Notes under the pieces: model-generated
Seen by the model: only the letters and a program-made list of their open reading frames with translations
The model's database searches: none
What the model was told of the DNA's origin: nothing
Shown: positions 56,429 through 64,000 of the stretch, piece after piece
How the letters are laid out: every line of letters begins with the position of its first letter
Numbering within the stretch: the first letter of the stretch is position 1
Source: a bacterium
Lineage (GTDB): Bacteria; Electryoneota; RPQS01
Reading direction: 5' to 3'
Length of the DNA: 64,000 nt
Assembly (NCBI GenBank): GCA_016703065.1
Contig: JADJCU010000003.1
Span: 1-64,000, forward strand
Position numbers and translations under genes: made by a program

Positions 56429-57367
56429 TTATGCAGAGGGTTCGGCGCGGCCGCCGGCGAGCAGATAGAGAACGGCCATGCGCACAGCGACTCCGTTTGT
56501 GACCTGCTGCAGGATTACGGAGTGTTCGCTGTCGGCGACGTCGGAAGTGATCTCCACGCCGCGATTCATCGGCCCCGGATGCAGAATCGTCAGCGGAGCC
56601 TTGGCCTTTTCGAGACGGGCACGTGTAACGCCGAAATACTTGTGATACTCCCGTAGAGACGGGAAGAGACCTGCGGTCTGCCGTTCCAGCTGAATGCGAA
56701 GAATATTCAAAGCGTCAGCACGCTGAATCGCGTCATCAAGGGAGTTTGTAATTTCGACGCCCATTCGCTCGATACCGCGCGGAATGAGGGTCGCCGGTCC
56801 GCAGACTATAATATCGGCGCCCATCTTTTTGAGGCCAATGATATTGGACATGGCGACGCGGGAGTGTAAAATGTCTCCGACGAGTGCGACGCGGAGGCCT
56901 TTCAGCGAACCGTACTTGTCCCGCAGCGTCATCATGTCAAGCAGACCCTGCGTTGGGTGTTCGTGTCTGCCGTCGCCGGCATTGATGATAATCGACTCGA
57001 GATGCCGTGCCAGAAAATGCGGGCTGCCGGGGGATTTATGGCGCATGACGACGACATCGACTTTCATCGCTTCGATGTTCAGCGCGGTGTCGAGCATCGT
57101 TTCGCCTTTTGAGAGGGCGCTTCCCGACGCAGAAAAGTTCAGCGTGTCTGCCGAAAGCCGTTTTTCTGCAAGTTCGAAGCTGGTGCGAGTGCGGGTCGAA
57201 TTCTCAAGGAAGAGGTTCACGACTGTGACGCCGCGCAATGTAGGGACTTTTTTCACGGGCCGATTCAAGATGTCGCGCATTTGGAGCGACGTATCGAGAA
57301 TCGTCTGTATCTCCTCGGCGCTGTAGTCGGCCAATCCGAGCATGTGTTTCTGTGAGAGTAGGCTCAC
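56429..57367 (-). CDS. pyrB: Aspartate carbamoyltransferase, catalytic subunit
   Basis: 312 residues, intact. Carbamoyl-phosphate site FLENSTRTRTSFELAEKRL, FSASGSALSKGETMLDT, MRHKSPGSPHFLA, GDGRHEHPTQGLLDMMTL, aspartate loop and MNRGVEITSDVAD after HPGP. No pyrI is adjacent. It overlaps the end of pyrR by 4 bp (ATGA). Confidence 0.96.
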   Translation of the reverse strand: MSLLSQKHMLGLADYSAEEIQTILDTSLQMRDILNRPVKKVPTLRGVTVVNLFLENSTRTRTSFELAEKRLSADTLNFSASGSALSKGETMLDTALNIEAMKVDVVVMRHKSPGSPHFLARHLESIIINAGDGRHEHPTQGLLDMMTLRDKYGSLKGLRVALVGDILHSRVAMSNIIGLKKMGADIIVCGPATLIPRGIERMGVEITNSLDDAIQRADALNILRIQLERQTAGLFPSLREYHKYFGVTRARLEKAKAPLTILHPGPMNRGVEITSDVADSEHSVILQQVTNGVAVRMAVLYLLAGGRAEPSA

Positions 57368-57912
57368 TTTTCTACCTCCACAAGGTAGATTGCATCTTCC
57401 TGATCCACTTCACTGATGTGCACTTGCACCTCTTCATTCATACTGGTGGGAATATTCTTTCCAATAAAGTCTGGTTTAACGGGCAATTCACGATGCCCGC
57501 GGTCGACCAAAACGGCAAGTTGCACCCGTTTCGGTCGGCCGTTATCCATAATGGCTTCGAGCGCGGCACGCACCGTGCGTCCCGTGTAGAGCACATCGTC
57601 GACGAGCACAACGTTCATGTCGTAGAGGTCGAAAGGAATGTCGGTTTGCTGCACAGACGGTTGGCGCAGTGAGGTGCGATAGTCATCGCGATAGAGCGTG
57701 GCATCGAGGATCCCAACAGGGACCTCGATGTTCTCTATCTCGCGGATCTTCGCAGCGACTCGCTTGGCAATATAGACCCCGCGCGTCTGCATCCCGACGA
57801 GGCCGAGCCGTTCTGTGCCGCGATTGCGCTCGATGATTTCATGCGCAATTCGGGTGATGGTGCGCGTTAGTCCGGCTGCATCCACCAGTTTTGCCTTAAT
57901 TTTGGTATTCAT
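57364..57912 (-). CDS. pyrR: Bifunctional pyr operon regulator / uracil phosphoribosyltransferase PyrR
   Basis: 182 residues from the ATG at 57912. ITRIAHEIIERNRG, LVGMQTRGVYIAKRVA, VPVGILDATLYRDDY, and the PRPP loop VVLVDDVLYTGRTVRAAL, then QLAVLVDRGHRELPVKPDFIGKNIPTS. PyrR binds pyr mRNA when UMP is high and promotes termination. A terminator/antiterminator pair lies directly upstream, so this operon is probably its target. Longer frames running upstream cross that hairpin and are not translated sense. Confidence 0.95.
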   Translation of the reverse strand: MNTKIKAKLVDAAGLTRTITRIAHEIIERNRGTERLGLVGMQTRGVYIAKRVAAKIREIENIEVPVGILDATLYRDDYRTSLRQPSVQQTDIPFDLYDMNVVLVDDVLYTGRTVRAALEAIMDNGRPKRVQLAVLVDRGHRELPVKPDFIGKNIPTSMNEEVQVHISEVDQEDAIYLVEVEK

Positions 57913-57934
57913 GAAGAGGTATGGAGAGAAAAGG

Positions 57935-57982
57935 AAAGAGTCCGATGGGCAGGGCCGTCGGACTCTTTGGAGAGAAGAATCC
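57935..57982 (-). promoter_or_regulatory. Predicted pyr attenuator: terminator with alternative antiterminator
   Basis: On the minus strand AAAGAGTCCGA (57968-57958) pairs with TCGGACTCTTT (57945-57935), a perfect 11-bp stem followed by CCTTTTCTC, only 22 bp before pyrR. The same AAGAGTCC can instead pair with GGATTCTT (57982-57975) through 8 bp with one G-U and a 7-nt loop. The two hairpins exclude each other. AGTCCGACGG loosely recalls the PyrR-binding consensus. Inference: UMP-PyrR favours the terminator. Confidence 0.6.
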
Positions 57983-58089
57983 TTTGCGGCCTCGCGGTGC
58001 CTTGTTAAAGGAGCTGAATCAGGAGAGAAACGGCGATGGACAGCATTAATGCACCGAGACACGCCGTTGTTGTGAAGCGCTGGCCTCGC

Positions 58090-58389
58090 TTACCACATAC
58101 CAAGCCGCATCCGCGCTTCGTCGCTCATCATGTCTACCGACCACGGGGGATCCCACACGATTTCAACGTTTACTTCATCGACGCCGTCGACCCGGAGGAT
58201 CGCCTCACGGGCAAGGTCAACAATCGTACCGGCGAGCGGGCAGCCCATCGAGGTGAGGGTGATCTTTGTGTCGACTTTTCCTCCTTCGACCTCGATGGAA
58301 TAGACGAGACCGAGATCGGTGATCGGAAGGTGCAGCTCGGGGTCATAGACGGTACCGAGGGCGTCAAAGACTTGTTGTTCGGTGGGCAT
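58090..58389 (-). CDS. MIP18/DUF59 family protein (SufT/PaaD-like)
   Basis: 99 residues, intact. VFDALGTVYDPELHLPITDLGLVYSIEVEGGKV, ITLTSMGCPLAGTIVDLA and VDEVNVEIVWDPPWSVDMMSDEARMRLGM are the complete family pattern, with the conserved Cys. Such proteins help mature iron-sulfur proteins. It lies 6 bp behind bioY and near mrp, which carries a second MIP18 domain. Confidence 0.92.
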   Translation of the reverse strand: MPTEQQVFDALGTVYDPELHLPITDLGLVYSIEVEGGKVDTKITLTSMGCPLAGTIVDLAREAILRVDGVDEVNVEIVWDPPWSVDMMSDEARMRLGMW

Positions 58390-58395
58390 TGCAGT

Positions 58396-58962
58396 TTAGA
58401 TTCGCTTGCGGAGCGGGGGGAAGACTGCTGCGGCAGCGAGTGTTTTTAGAATCGCTCCGGGGATGAAAGGTACGAATCCCAAGGCAAGCGCCTGCTCTGC
58501 CGGAACGAAGCGGGTCAACCAAAACACGCCGGGAATGAAAATCGCCAGATTGCCGAGAGTCATCGCGACAAGCATTTTGGGATAGGTACGATCAAATCCG
58601 AGTTCGGCAAGTTTGCCACAGATTGCCGCGCAGAGAATAAAGCCGAATAGATAACCAGCAGTCGGGCCGACGATGTGGAGGGGACCACCCACGCCGCCTG
58701 CAAACACCGGGGCGCCGGAAGCGCCTTCGGCGATGTAGGCGAGGACGGCGAGCACGGCATTGCGCGAACCGAGGGCCATAGCCAGCGCCAGCACTGCAAA
58801 GGTCTGCCCGGTGATGGGAACGGGACTCAGCGGAATAGGAATCGAGACTTGCGCGAAAAGCGCAATGAACAAACTTCCCAGAACTACTTGAAGAATAGTC
58901 TGTACGGTCGGGGATAGCGACGGGTAGCGTAGTCCGAGTGATTGAGCAAACGGTAAGGACAT
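58396..58962 (-). CDS. bioY: Biotin transporter S component BioY
   Basis: About 188 residues, six spans. Family landmarks: QVSIPIPLSPVPITGQTFAVLALAMALG, GAPVFAGGVGGPLHIVGPTAGYLFGF and the C-terminal FIPGAILKTLAAAAVFPPL. The ATG at 58962 is preferred: it has GGAG 8 bp upstream and gives the usual short N-terminus; a TTG overlapping the mrp stop is the alternative. BioY works with EcfA, EcfA' and EcfT; two ATPases are at 28.7-30.0 kb, no EcfT is seen. Confidence 0.95.
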   Translation of the reverse strand: MSLPFAQSLGLRYPSLSPTVQTILQVVLGSLFIALFAQVSIPIPLSPVPITGQTFAVLALAMALGSRNAVLAVLAYIAEGASGAPVFAGGVGGPLHIVGPTAGYLFGFILCAAICGKLAELGFDRTYPKMLVAMTLGNLAIFIPGVFWLTRFVPAEQALALGFVPFIPGAILKTLAAAAVFPPLRKRI

Positions 58963-58991
58963 GAATTTCTCCGAAAAATGCTTAGGGTATT

Positions 58992-60065
58992 TCAAACGCC
59001 TTTCACGGTGACGGAGAGCCCCACTTGTGCGGCGACCTGCTCCGCCATCGAGCGAAAGACAGAATGTAACTCAGGAATAGTCTCGATGGCGAGCATCGGT
59101 TCCCCTGCATCAGCAGCCGCGACAAGCTGAGGGACAAGGGGTAGTTTGCCTAATAGTGGGCAACCGAGCTTCGCAGCTTCGTCCGCTGCACCGCCATGAC
59201 CAAAGATATGTGATTCGCCGCCGCAATGGGGACAGCGGAAGCTGGACATGTTTTCGACGATGCCAAGAATCGGGACGTTCAGCTTCTGGAACATCGCGAC
59301 ACCTTTGCGGGCATCGATGAGGGCGAGGTCCTGCGGTGTCGACACGATGACCGCACCGTTCAGTTGAATGCGCTGACTCAGCGTCATTTGCGCGTCTCCA
59401 GTGCCCGGCGGAAGGTCGACGATCAAAACGTCCAAGGCTCCCCACGCTACGTCGCGGAGAAACTGCTCGGCCGCTTGATGGACCATGGGACCACGCCAGA
59501 TCATTGGCGTTTCCGGCTCCACCAAAAAGCCCATTGACATGAGCTTCATTCCGTCGCGTTCCAGAGGCAGAATCATGTTGTCCAGGACGCGCGGGCGATC
59601 ATGAATACCGAATAGCGTCGGCACAGATGGACCGTAGATATCGAAGTCGGCCAGTCCCACGGTGAGACCAAGGCGTTGAAGCGACCATGCGAGTCCTGCG
59701 GCAACGGTGCTCTTCCCCACTCCGCCCTTGCCGGATGCGACAGCGATTTTGGCACGCACATCTTCGAGAATTGGTCCGTCCGGTGCAGGTCTCGAGTGCG
59801 GCTGGGCCGGTGCGCTTACGGGTTGCGACCAGGTCATATGCACTCGTGCCTCTTTGACGCCGGGCATACCACGCACGGCACTGGCCACGCTGTCCTCGAT
59901 TGCACCTGGCGTTTCGGGGTCGCGAGCGGCTACTGTAACGAAGACTTCAACTACATCACCGGTCACGCGAATCTCCTTGATGATACCAAAGGAGACAACG
60001 TCACGAGAGAGTCCGGGGAATTTGACCGACTTGAGGGTCTCTAATACTTGTTCTTGTGTCGGCAA
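58992..60065 (-). CDS. mrp: Mrp/ApbC iron-sulfur carrier P-loop ATPase with N-terminal MIP18 domain
   Basis: 357 residues, intact. N-terminal MIP18/DUF59 domain (residues 1-80), a Pro-rich linker, then the deviant Walker A IAVASGKGGVGKSTVA, DFDIYGPSVPTLFG, MIWRGPMV, VDLPPGTGDAQMTL and the cluster-binding FRCPHCGG. Scaffold or carrier that delivers [4Fe-4S] clusters. In operon with bioY and the stand-alone MIP18 protein. Confidence 0.96.
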   Translation of the reverse strand: MPTQEQVLETLKSVKFPGLSRDVVSFGIIKEIRVTGDVVEVFVTVAARDPETPGAIEDSVASAVRGMPGVKEARVHMTWSQPVSAPAQPHSRPAPDGPILEDVRAKIAVASGKGGVGKSTVAAGLAWSLQRLGLTVGLADFDIYGPSVPTLFGIHDRPRVLDNMILPLERDGMKLMSMGFLVEPETPMIWRGPMVHQAAEQFLRDVAWGALDVLIVDLPPGTGDAQMTLSQRIQLNGAVIVSTPQDLALIDARKGVAMFQKLNVPILGIVENMSSFRCPHCGGESHIFGHGGAADEAAKLGCPLLGKLPLVPQLVAAADAGEPMLAIETIPELHSVFRSMAEQVAAQVGLSVTVKGV

Positions 60066-60142
60066 GGCGGAGAATTGGTTAGTGAACTTGGAAAGCTACG
60101 AAATCTGCTCGCGGGATGCAAACGTAGTTCTAAGCCATTGAT

Positions 60143-60615
60143 TTATTTATGGTACGGAAGGCCTTTCCAAAGGCTCAGGCTGCGGTAGAGCTGTTCATAT
60201 AGCATCACGCGGGCAAGTTCGTGCGGAAAGGTCATGGGCGACAGGCTCAAACGCAGTGCAGCAGACTCAAGCAATGTCGGGGCGAGGCCCCATGCGCCGC
60301 CCAATACGAACGACAGTCTGCCCGTGCTGGCGAGCATCTCATCCTGCAGGAATAGCGAGAGCTTTTCCGAAGATAGCTGTTTTCCCTGTATGTCGAGCGC
60401 GATCAGCTTCGAGCCTTGCGGAATCTGCTTGAGGATCGAGTCGGCCTCGTGCTGAAGTGCCCCTTTGCCCGTTCCATTGCCGGAATCCGAAGTGGCCGAG
60501 GGAACTTCGGACTCATCAAGCGGCAGGAAGTGGCGGATTCTGCCGGCATACTCATCGCACGCGGCCTTGAAGTAGGCTTCTGGAGTTTGCCGACGGCAAT
60601 GATTTGAAGTTTCAC
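60143..60615 (-). CDS. rlmH: 23S rRNA pseudouridine-1915 N3-methyltransferase RlmH, frameshifted
   Basis: SPOUT methyltransferase. N-terminus MKLQIIAVGK, then a lost A in a run of A near 60590 shifts the frame to TPEAYFKAACDEYAGRIRHF. The knot has LIALDIQGKQLSSEKLS, LSFVLGGAWGLAPTLLES and the C-terminal FPHELARVMLYEQLYRSLSLWKGLPYHK read in two helices. The repaired length is about 157 residues, normal. FVLGGAWGL carries Trp where most have Asp or Glu-Gly. Confidence 0.9.
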
Positions 60616-62558
60616 TATTTGAGCAAAAGTAGTTTCTGTGTTTGCGTTGTCGGGCCGCTGGTCGCCCGCAAAAGGTAGATTCCGGCGGCCAGTGTCGGGG
60701 GAGCGTTGTAAGCAATCGAATGATCACCCGCCTCGATTCGCTGCTCGAAAATGGTTGCGGCGCGCCTGCCCGTGACATCAAACAATTCCAAACGGACCAT
60801 TGCCGGACGTGTGACAGCAAAGGGAATTGTGACACTCGGGTTGAACGGATTGGGATAGGCGGGATTCAAAGTGAATTTGTGCGGAAGTTGCGGCGGGTCG
60901 CCGGCAGACGAGGGAATTTCGCGAAAGAGCGTGATTTGATGATCTGCAAGGCGCGCCAATGGGGCGTATTCAGGGATGGAATAGGAATGCTCCGGAGTCG
61001 GGAATATCCAGGTGGTGTCACGCTCGGAATAGGAGTTCACGCCATACTCGATAATCAGCGGAAATTCGAAATTCGTTGGTGTTTGCGATTCATCATGCAT
61101 GACGTGAACGTCAATGCGATTCAAGTCCTGTCGCGGGGAAATGTCAACCGTGAGCGTTGGCATGCCGAGGCCGTAGAGCCATTGATCGAAGAACCAGTGG
61201 AAGTCGTCCCCATTCCAGTGCTCGTGTGCAAGCTCGATGAACTCATCGGTACTGACGTTTCCGCCGCCGTAGGTATCGACCCAATCCTGCAGGACAGCGA
61301 AAAAAAGCGAGTCGCCCAGAATTTGTTTTCGCAGCATGTGCAACACCCACGCACCCTTGTAATAGACATTCGTGCCAAATATCCGCTCAATCGGGGGGTC
61401 GTAGATGGGATAGCTGGGCGGGTAGTTAACTTCTTCACTGATGCAATTCAGCGCGGCCTGGGCCATGTAGGCTTCAAGTCCCGCCGCTCCGCCAAGGTGT
61501 TCGGACCAGAGGGCATCCCCGTACGTGGCGAAGCTCTCATTCAGCCACATGTTGCGGAAGTCCACGGGACTCAAGTGATCGCCGAACCACTGATGTGCAA
61601 GTTCATGTGCGACGATTCCCTCGAAGGTTCGAAGACTGTCAACAAGATTAAAGCCGTAGGTCGTAAAAGTCTGATGCTCCATTGCGCCCCAGCCACCGAA
61701 AATGTCCGTCATGACCATTCCGTATGCGTCAAACGGATAGTCGCCAAACAACGTCGAGAAGTAGTCCACCATTTCGGGGGTTCTCTCCCAGTCATACGCG
61801 GCCTGCGCCGAATCCGAACGCGGCCAGGCGAAATAGCGGTACTGAACGCCGTCTTGATCAAACACTTCGTTCGAGAAGTTTCCGGCGGCGAAGTGCACCA
61901 GATAGGTAGAAATGGGCTCGGTGTGTTCGTAGCTGTGGCGCACGCGGCCGGGGGCCGGAGTAACTGTGTTAACGAGTCTGCCGTTTGCGGCCAGAGTCCA
62001 ATTCTCCGGCATCTCAACCGCAATGTTGACATGGGCAAACTTATCCGACGGCTGATCCCAGCACGGGTACCAGCGGCGCGCTCCGAACGGCTCGCTGAAG
62101 GTGTATACCTGTTCCCACCCGGTTTGAAAGCCAGTTTCAAACCAGCTATCCTGAGGCAACGCAGAGTAGTGCACGGTCACGGTCAGCGTTTCCTGAGCGA
62201 CAGCATTGTACGTAACGCGGAGCGTGTCGTCGCCATGAACATAGGGAGTACCGATGTCGTTTACGAGGACCTGAGTGATAGCAAGTTGCTCAGCGTTGAA
62301 GAGGATTGCGCTCATGTTTTCACGCGTAACAAGCTCGATGGTCGCCACTCCGGTCAACGGCAGATCGCCATTTTGAATCGACAGCGACAGCCAGAGTTCG
62401 AGCTGGTCATAACTGTGAAGGCTTTCGGCATCAAGGGACGCGAATTGCCCGTGAACAGCATTCCCCCGCGAACAGAGTGGCCCGCACGGCTTATCTGTGT
62501 GAGGCACGACCTGCGCGGCAAGCGCAAGCGGGAAGAGAATGACGAGGAGTGATTTCAT
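60615..62558 (-). CDS. Secreted M1-family (gluzincin) aminopeptidase with sorting domain
   Basis: 647 residues, intact. Signal peptide (LLVILFPLALAAQVVP). M1 landmarks: GAMEHQTFT at the GAMEN position, zinc motif VAHELAHQWFGDHLS with the third ligand in MWLNESFATYGDALW, and a downstream Tyr region. The saddle and C-terminal repeats are short. The end is a sorting domain: NPAYPNPFNPSVTIPF ... AAGIYLLRATSGP. It is probably secreted and surface-attached to process external peptides. The 3' end overlaps the start of rlmH. Confidence 0.9.
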   Translation of the reverse strand: MKSLLVILFPLALAAQVVPHTDKPCGPLCSRGNAVHGQFASLDAESLHSYDQLELWLSLSIQNGDLPLTGVATIELVTRENMSAILFNAEQLAITQVLVNDIGTPYVHGDDTLRVTYNAVAQETLTVTVHYSALPQDSWFETGFQTGWEQVYTFSEPFGARRWYPCWDQPSDKFAHVNIAVEMPENWTLAANGRLVNTVTPAPGRVRHSYEHTEPISTYLVHFAAGNFSNEVFDQDGVQYRYFAWPRSDSAQAAYDWERTPEMVDYFSTLFGDYPFDAYGMVMTDIFGGWGAMEHQTFTTYGFNLVDSLRTFEGIVAHELAHQWFGDHLSPVDFRNMWLNESFATYGDALWSEHLGGAAGLEAYMAQAALNCISEEVNYPPSYPIYDPPIERIFGTNVYYKGAWVLHMLRKQILGDSLFFAVLQDWVDTYGGGNVSTDEFIELAHEHWNGDDFHWFFDQWLYGLGMPTLTVDISPRQDLNRIDVHVMHDESQTPTNFEFPLIIEYGVNSYSERDTTWIFPTPEHSYSIPEYAPLARLADHQITLFREIPSSAGDPPQLPHKFTLNPAYPNPFNPSVTIPFAVTRPAMVRLELFDVTGRRAATIFEQRIEAGDHSIAYNAPPTLAAGIYLLRATSGPTTQTQKLLLLK

Positions 62559-62662
62559 GGCAATGGCTCCGGCTGCTGAGCAAAGAAAGCGATGGGAGAA
62601 CGGTTGCGACTTGCCGAATTTCCTGTTATTATACAGTTTGTGTTAATCAGCACCAGTCGTCC

Positions 62663-63820
62663 TTGTTAAAACGATTTTTAACAGTAATTTGCGCCATCCT
62701 GCTCTTCGCGGCGACGGTCCAGGGAGCGCGGCACTCGGAGCCCGGACCAGACTTACTGTCGCGAATAGACAGCCTCGGACGCGAATTGTCAGGGATTGAG
62801 CAGGAAATCCGGCAACTCGGCGCGGAAAGCGGAGACCTGCGCGATAGTCTCGCTGCTCTGGATGGGGCCCTGGATGCTCAGGCCATTGTTGTCGCACGGC
62901 TTGACAGTCAATATCGGATTCTTGAAGCAGAACGGCAACCCTTGCTGAAGTTGCTTACGCGGGCGGTTCTGTCGGAAGTAAGGCTGCGGCGCTGGGCTGT
63001 GCTCGATGCCTTGCTGGGAAGCGACGGTCCCGGAGATTTCATGCGGCGGCGTGCTTCGATGACCAGGCTTCGGGAATCCACGAAGCAGCGAGCCATGGAA
63101 AGCGCGGCCTCGCTTCGAGAGCTTGAGGCGGTCGAAGATCGCTCACTATCAGAGGCCGCCCGGCTGGACGATCGGAAGCGGCAGGTTGCGACGATTCTGA
63201 CTGAGCTCGCAGCACGGGAAAGCGAGCTTCTAAATGCCCGCACGATTGCCGAATTACAGCGAACGGAGCTGGTTCGGCAGCATGCAACTGTGCTGAAGTC
63301 GGACGCCTTGTTACTTGAAAGGCATCGGCAGGTCGCCGCATCTGTCGACACAATGGGCGCCTATCTTCGGCGAGCAGCGACATTTGATGCAGCGACAGAA
63401 ACATTCCTGTCCCTACGAGGGGTACTCCCTTGGCCGACCAGTGGTTCCGTCGTATCCAGATTCGGCAAGAAGCAACATCGGAAGTTGGACACGGTGACAG
63501 AGAATCCGGGCATAGACTTGCGAGTGGATGACGGAGCGCCGGTGCGTGCTGTCGCACGTGGCCAGGTAACGGCGGTTACGTGGCTGCGGGGTTTTGGGCA
63601 TGTGTGCATCGTTCAGCACGAGGGGGATCATCACACAGTGTATGCAAAACTGGGAGAAATTGCGGTCGAGCCAGGCGATATCATCGATTCGTCGACGATT
63701 GTCGGCTATCCGGGCTTTGATCCGACGCAGGACGCGTATGCCGTACATTTTGAAGTTTGGTCAGGCAAAGAGAAACAGGATCCGTTAACTTGGCTCGCGC
63801 CCGCAAAGAAAGCACAATAG
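62663..63820 (+). CDS. EnvC-like murein hydrolase activator (coiled coil plus degenerate M23 domain)
   Basis: About 385 residues. Signal peptide after the TTG at 62663 (KRFLTVICAILLFAATVQGA); no ATG fits, so the start is uncertain. Long coiled coil, residues about 25-240 (LLSRIDSLGRELSGIEQEIRQL and similar). The LytM/M23 fold is WPTSGSVVSRFG, NPGIDLRVDDGAPVRAVARGQV, CIVQHEGDHHTVYAKL and YAVHFEVW. The zinc ligands are incomplete: the His of HxxxD is Asn, and the first His of HxH is Ala. As in EnvC/NlpD it is probably an amidase activator without its own activity, acting at division. Confidence 0.85.
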   Translation: MLKRFLTVICAILLFAATVQGARHSEPGPDLLSRIDSLGRELSGIEQEIRQLGAESGDLRDSLAALDGALDAQAIVVARLDSQYRILEAERQPLLKLLTRAVLSEVRLRRWAVLDALLGSDGPGDFMRRRASMTRLRESTKQRAMESAASLRELEAVEDRSLSEAARLDDRKRQVATILTELAARESELLNARTIAELQRTELVRQHATVLKSDALLLERHRQVAASVDTMGAYLRRAATFDAATETFLSLRGVLPWPTSGSVVSRFGKKQHRKLDTVTENPGIDLRVDDGAPVRAVARGQVTAVTWLRGFGHVCIVQHEGDHHTVYAKLGEIAVEPGDIIDSSTIVGYPGFDPTQDAYAVHFEVWSGKEKQDPLTWLAPAKKAQ

Positions 63821-64000
63821 TTCATTGGCTCGGCCACGCGGATGCGAGGGCTCGGCTTGCGGCAACTGTCGCGAATGAGCGCACTGCGCACGCGTATTTA
63901 ATCAGCGGCCCCGAGGGGATTGGGAAGTCGGCCGTTGCTTTGGAGTTCGCAAGGTTGCTCCTGTGTGATCGGCCCACTGACGTGCCGTGTCACGACTGTC
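63790..64000 (+). CDS. holB: DNA polymerase III delta' subunit, cut by window edge
   Basis: The frame overlaps the end of the M23 gene and reads HWLGHADARARLAATVANE, then AHAYLISGPEGIGKSAVALE (Walker A of the clamp loader) and ARLLLCDRPTDVPCHDC, the start of the zinc module. TTG at 63790 is the first possible start. Clamp-loader subunit; the rest lies beyond base 64000. Confidence 0.85.
   Translation, partial: MARARKESTIVHWLGHADARARLAATVANERTAHAYLISGPEGIGKSAVALEFARLLLCDRPTDVPCHDC

Noticed and set aside
58015..58062. Longer PyrR starting at 58062
   Set aside because: The extra 50 residues are read through the attenuator hairpin; the ATG at 57912 gives the normal family length.
1..64000. CRISPR array or Cas genes, retron or other named defence system
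   Set aside because: No regularly spaced repeats and no Cas, reverse transcriptase or restriction genes are seen on either strand.

Overview
The window looks like the chromosome of an uncultured Gram-negative bacterium of the wider FCB group (candidate phyla around Fibrobacteres, Chlorobi and Bacteroidetes). Four secreted proteins carry the C-terminal YPNPFN-type sorting domain of that group and there is a PorV/PorQ-like outer-membrane protein. KDO transferase and many core-sugar glycosyltransferases imply lipopolysaccharide. Two tRNA promoters match the classical TTGACA/TATAAT pattern with 17-bp spacing, so the housekeeping promoters are not of the Bacteroidetes type. About 25 single-base reading-frame breaks, many in core genes (priA, waaA, rlmH, sigma factor, aldolase), are best explained by indel errors in the assembly. 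Broken genes are therefore given here as single spanning features.

Layout. 1-12.4 kb (minus strand): a long co-directional run of a BNR-repeat secreted protein, an exo/endonuclease-phosphatase protein, der, priA, an MA-type peptidase, a PorV-like protein, an ECF sigma / membrane anti-sigma / Spy-like trio, and a glycosyltransferase. 12.5-14.4 kb: a radical SAM/SPASM protein, a 3-methyladenine glycosylase and tRNA-Thr. 14.4-24.5 kb: an accessory island between tRNA-Thr and a 5'-half tRNA-Arg. It has a tyrosine integrase, a DUF3800 remnant, orphan membrane proteins, an IS3-family element that truncated a host gene, palindromic repeats, and two near-identical 150-bp repeats. Each 150-bp repeat holds a promoter and a terminator-like hairpin, and this is the most novel object in the window.

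24.7-36.6 kb: tRNA-Leu, smpB, an ApbE-like lipoprotein, heptosyltransferase- and KDO-transferase-type genes, two ECF-type ABC ATPases, an OPT transporter, and a second lipopolysaccharide glycosyltransferase block. 36.7-43.4 kb: a 5'-nucleotidase, an ArsC/LMW phosphatase, a Dus enzyme, a methyltransferase and a large GH20-like secreted protein. 43.5-49.3 kb: a hybrid histidine kinase overlapping a periplasmic binding lipoprotein, the methylmalonyl-CoA mutase large subunit and a small beta-barrel protein. 49.4-54.0 kb (plus): a thioredoxin-like ferredoxin, a large Cys-rich secreted protein, class I aldolase and a Trm112-like protein.

54.0-62.6 kb (minus): M1 peptidase, rlmH, mrp, bioY, a SufT-like MIP18 protein, then pyrR-pyrB-pyrC behind a predicted terminator/antiterminator switch, and a metallophosphatase-like lipoprotein. 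The plus strand ends with an EnvC-like M23 protein and the start of holB. BioY (58.4 kb) may be the substrate partner of the two ECF ATPases near 29 kb; no T component is visible.
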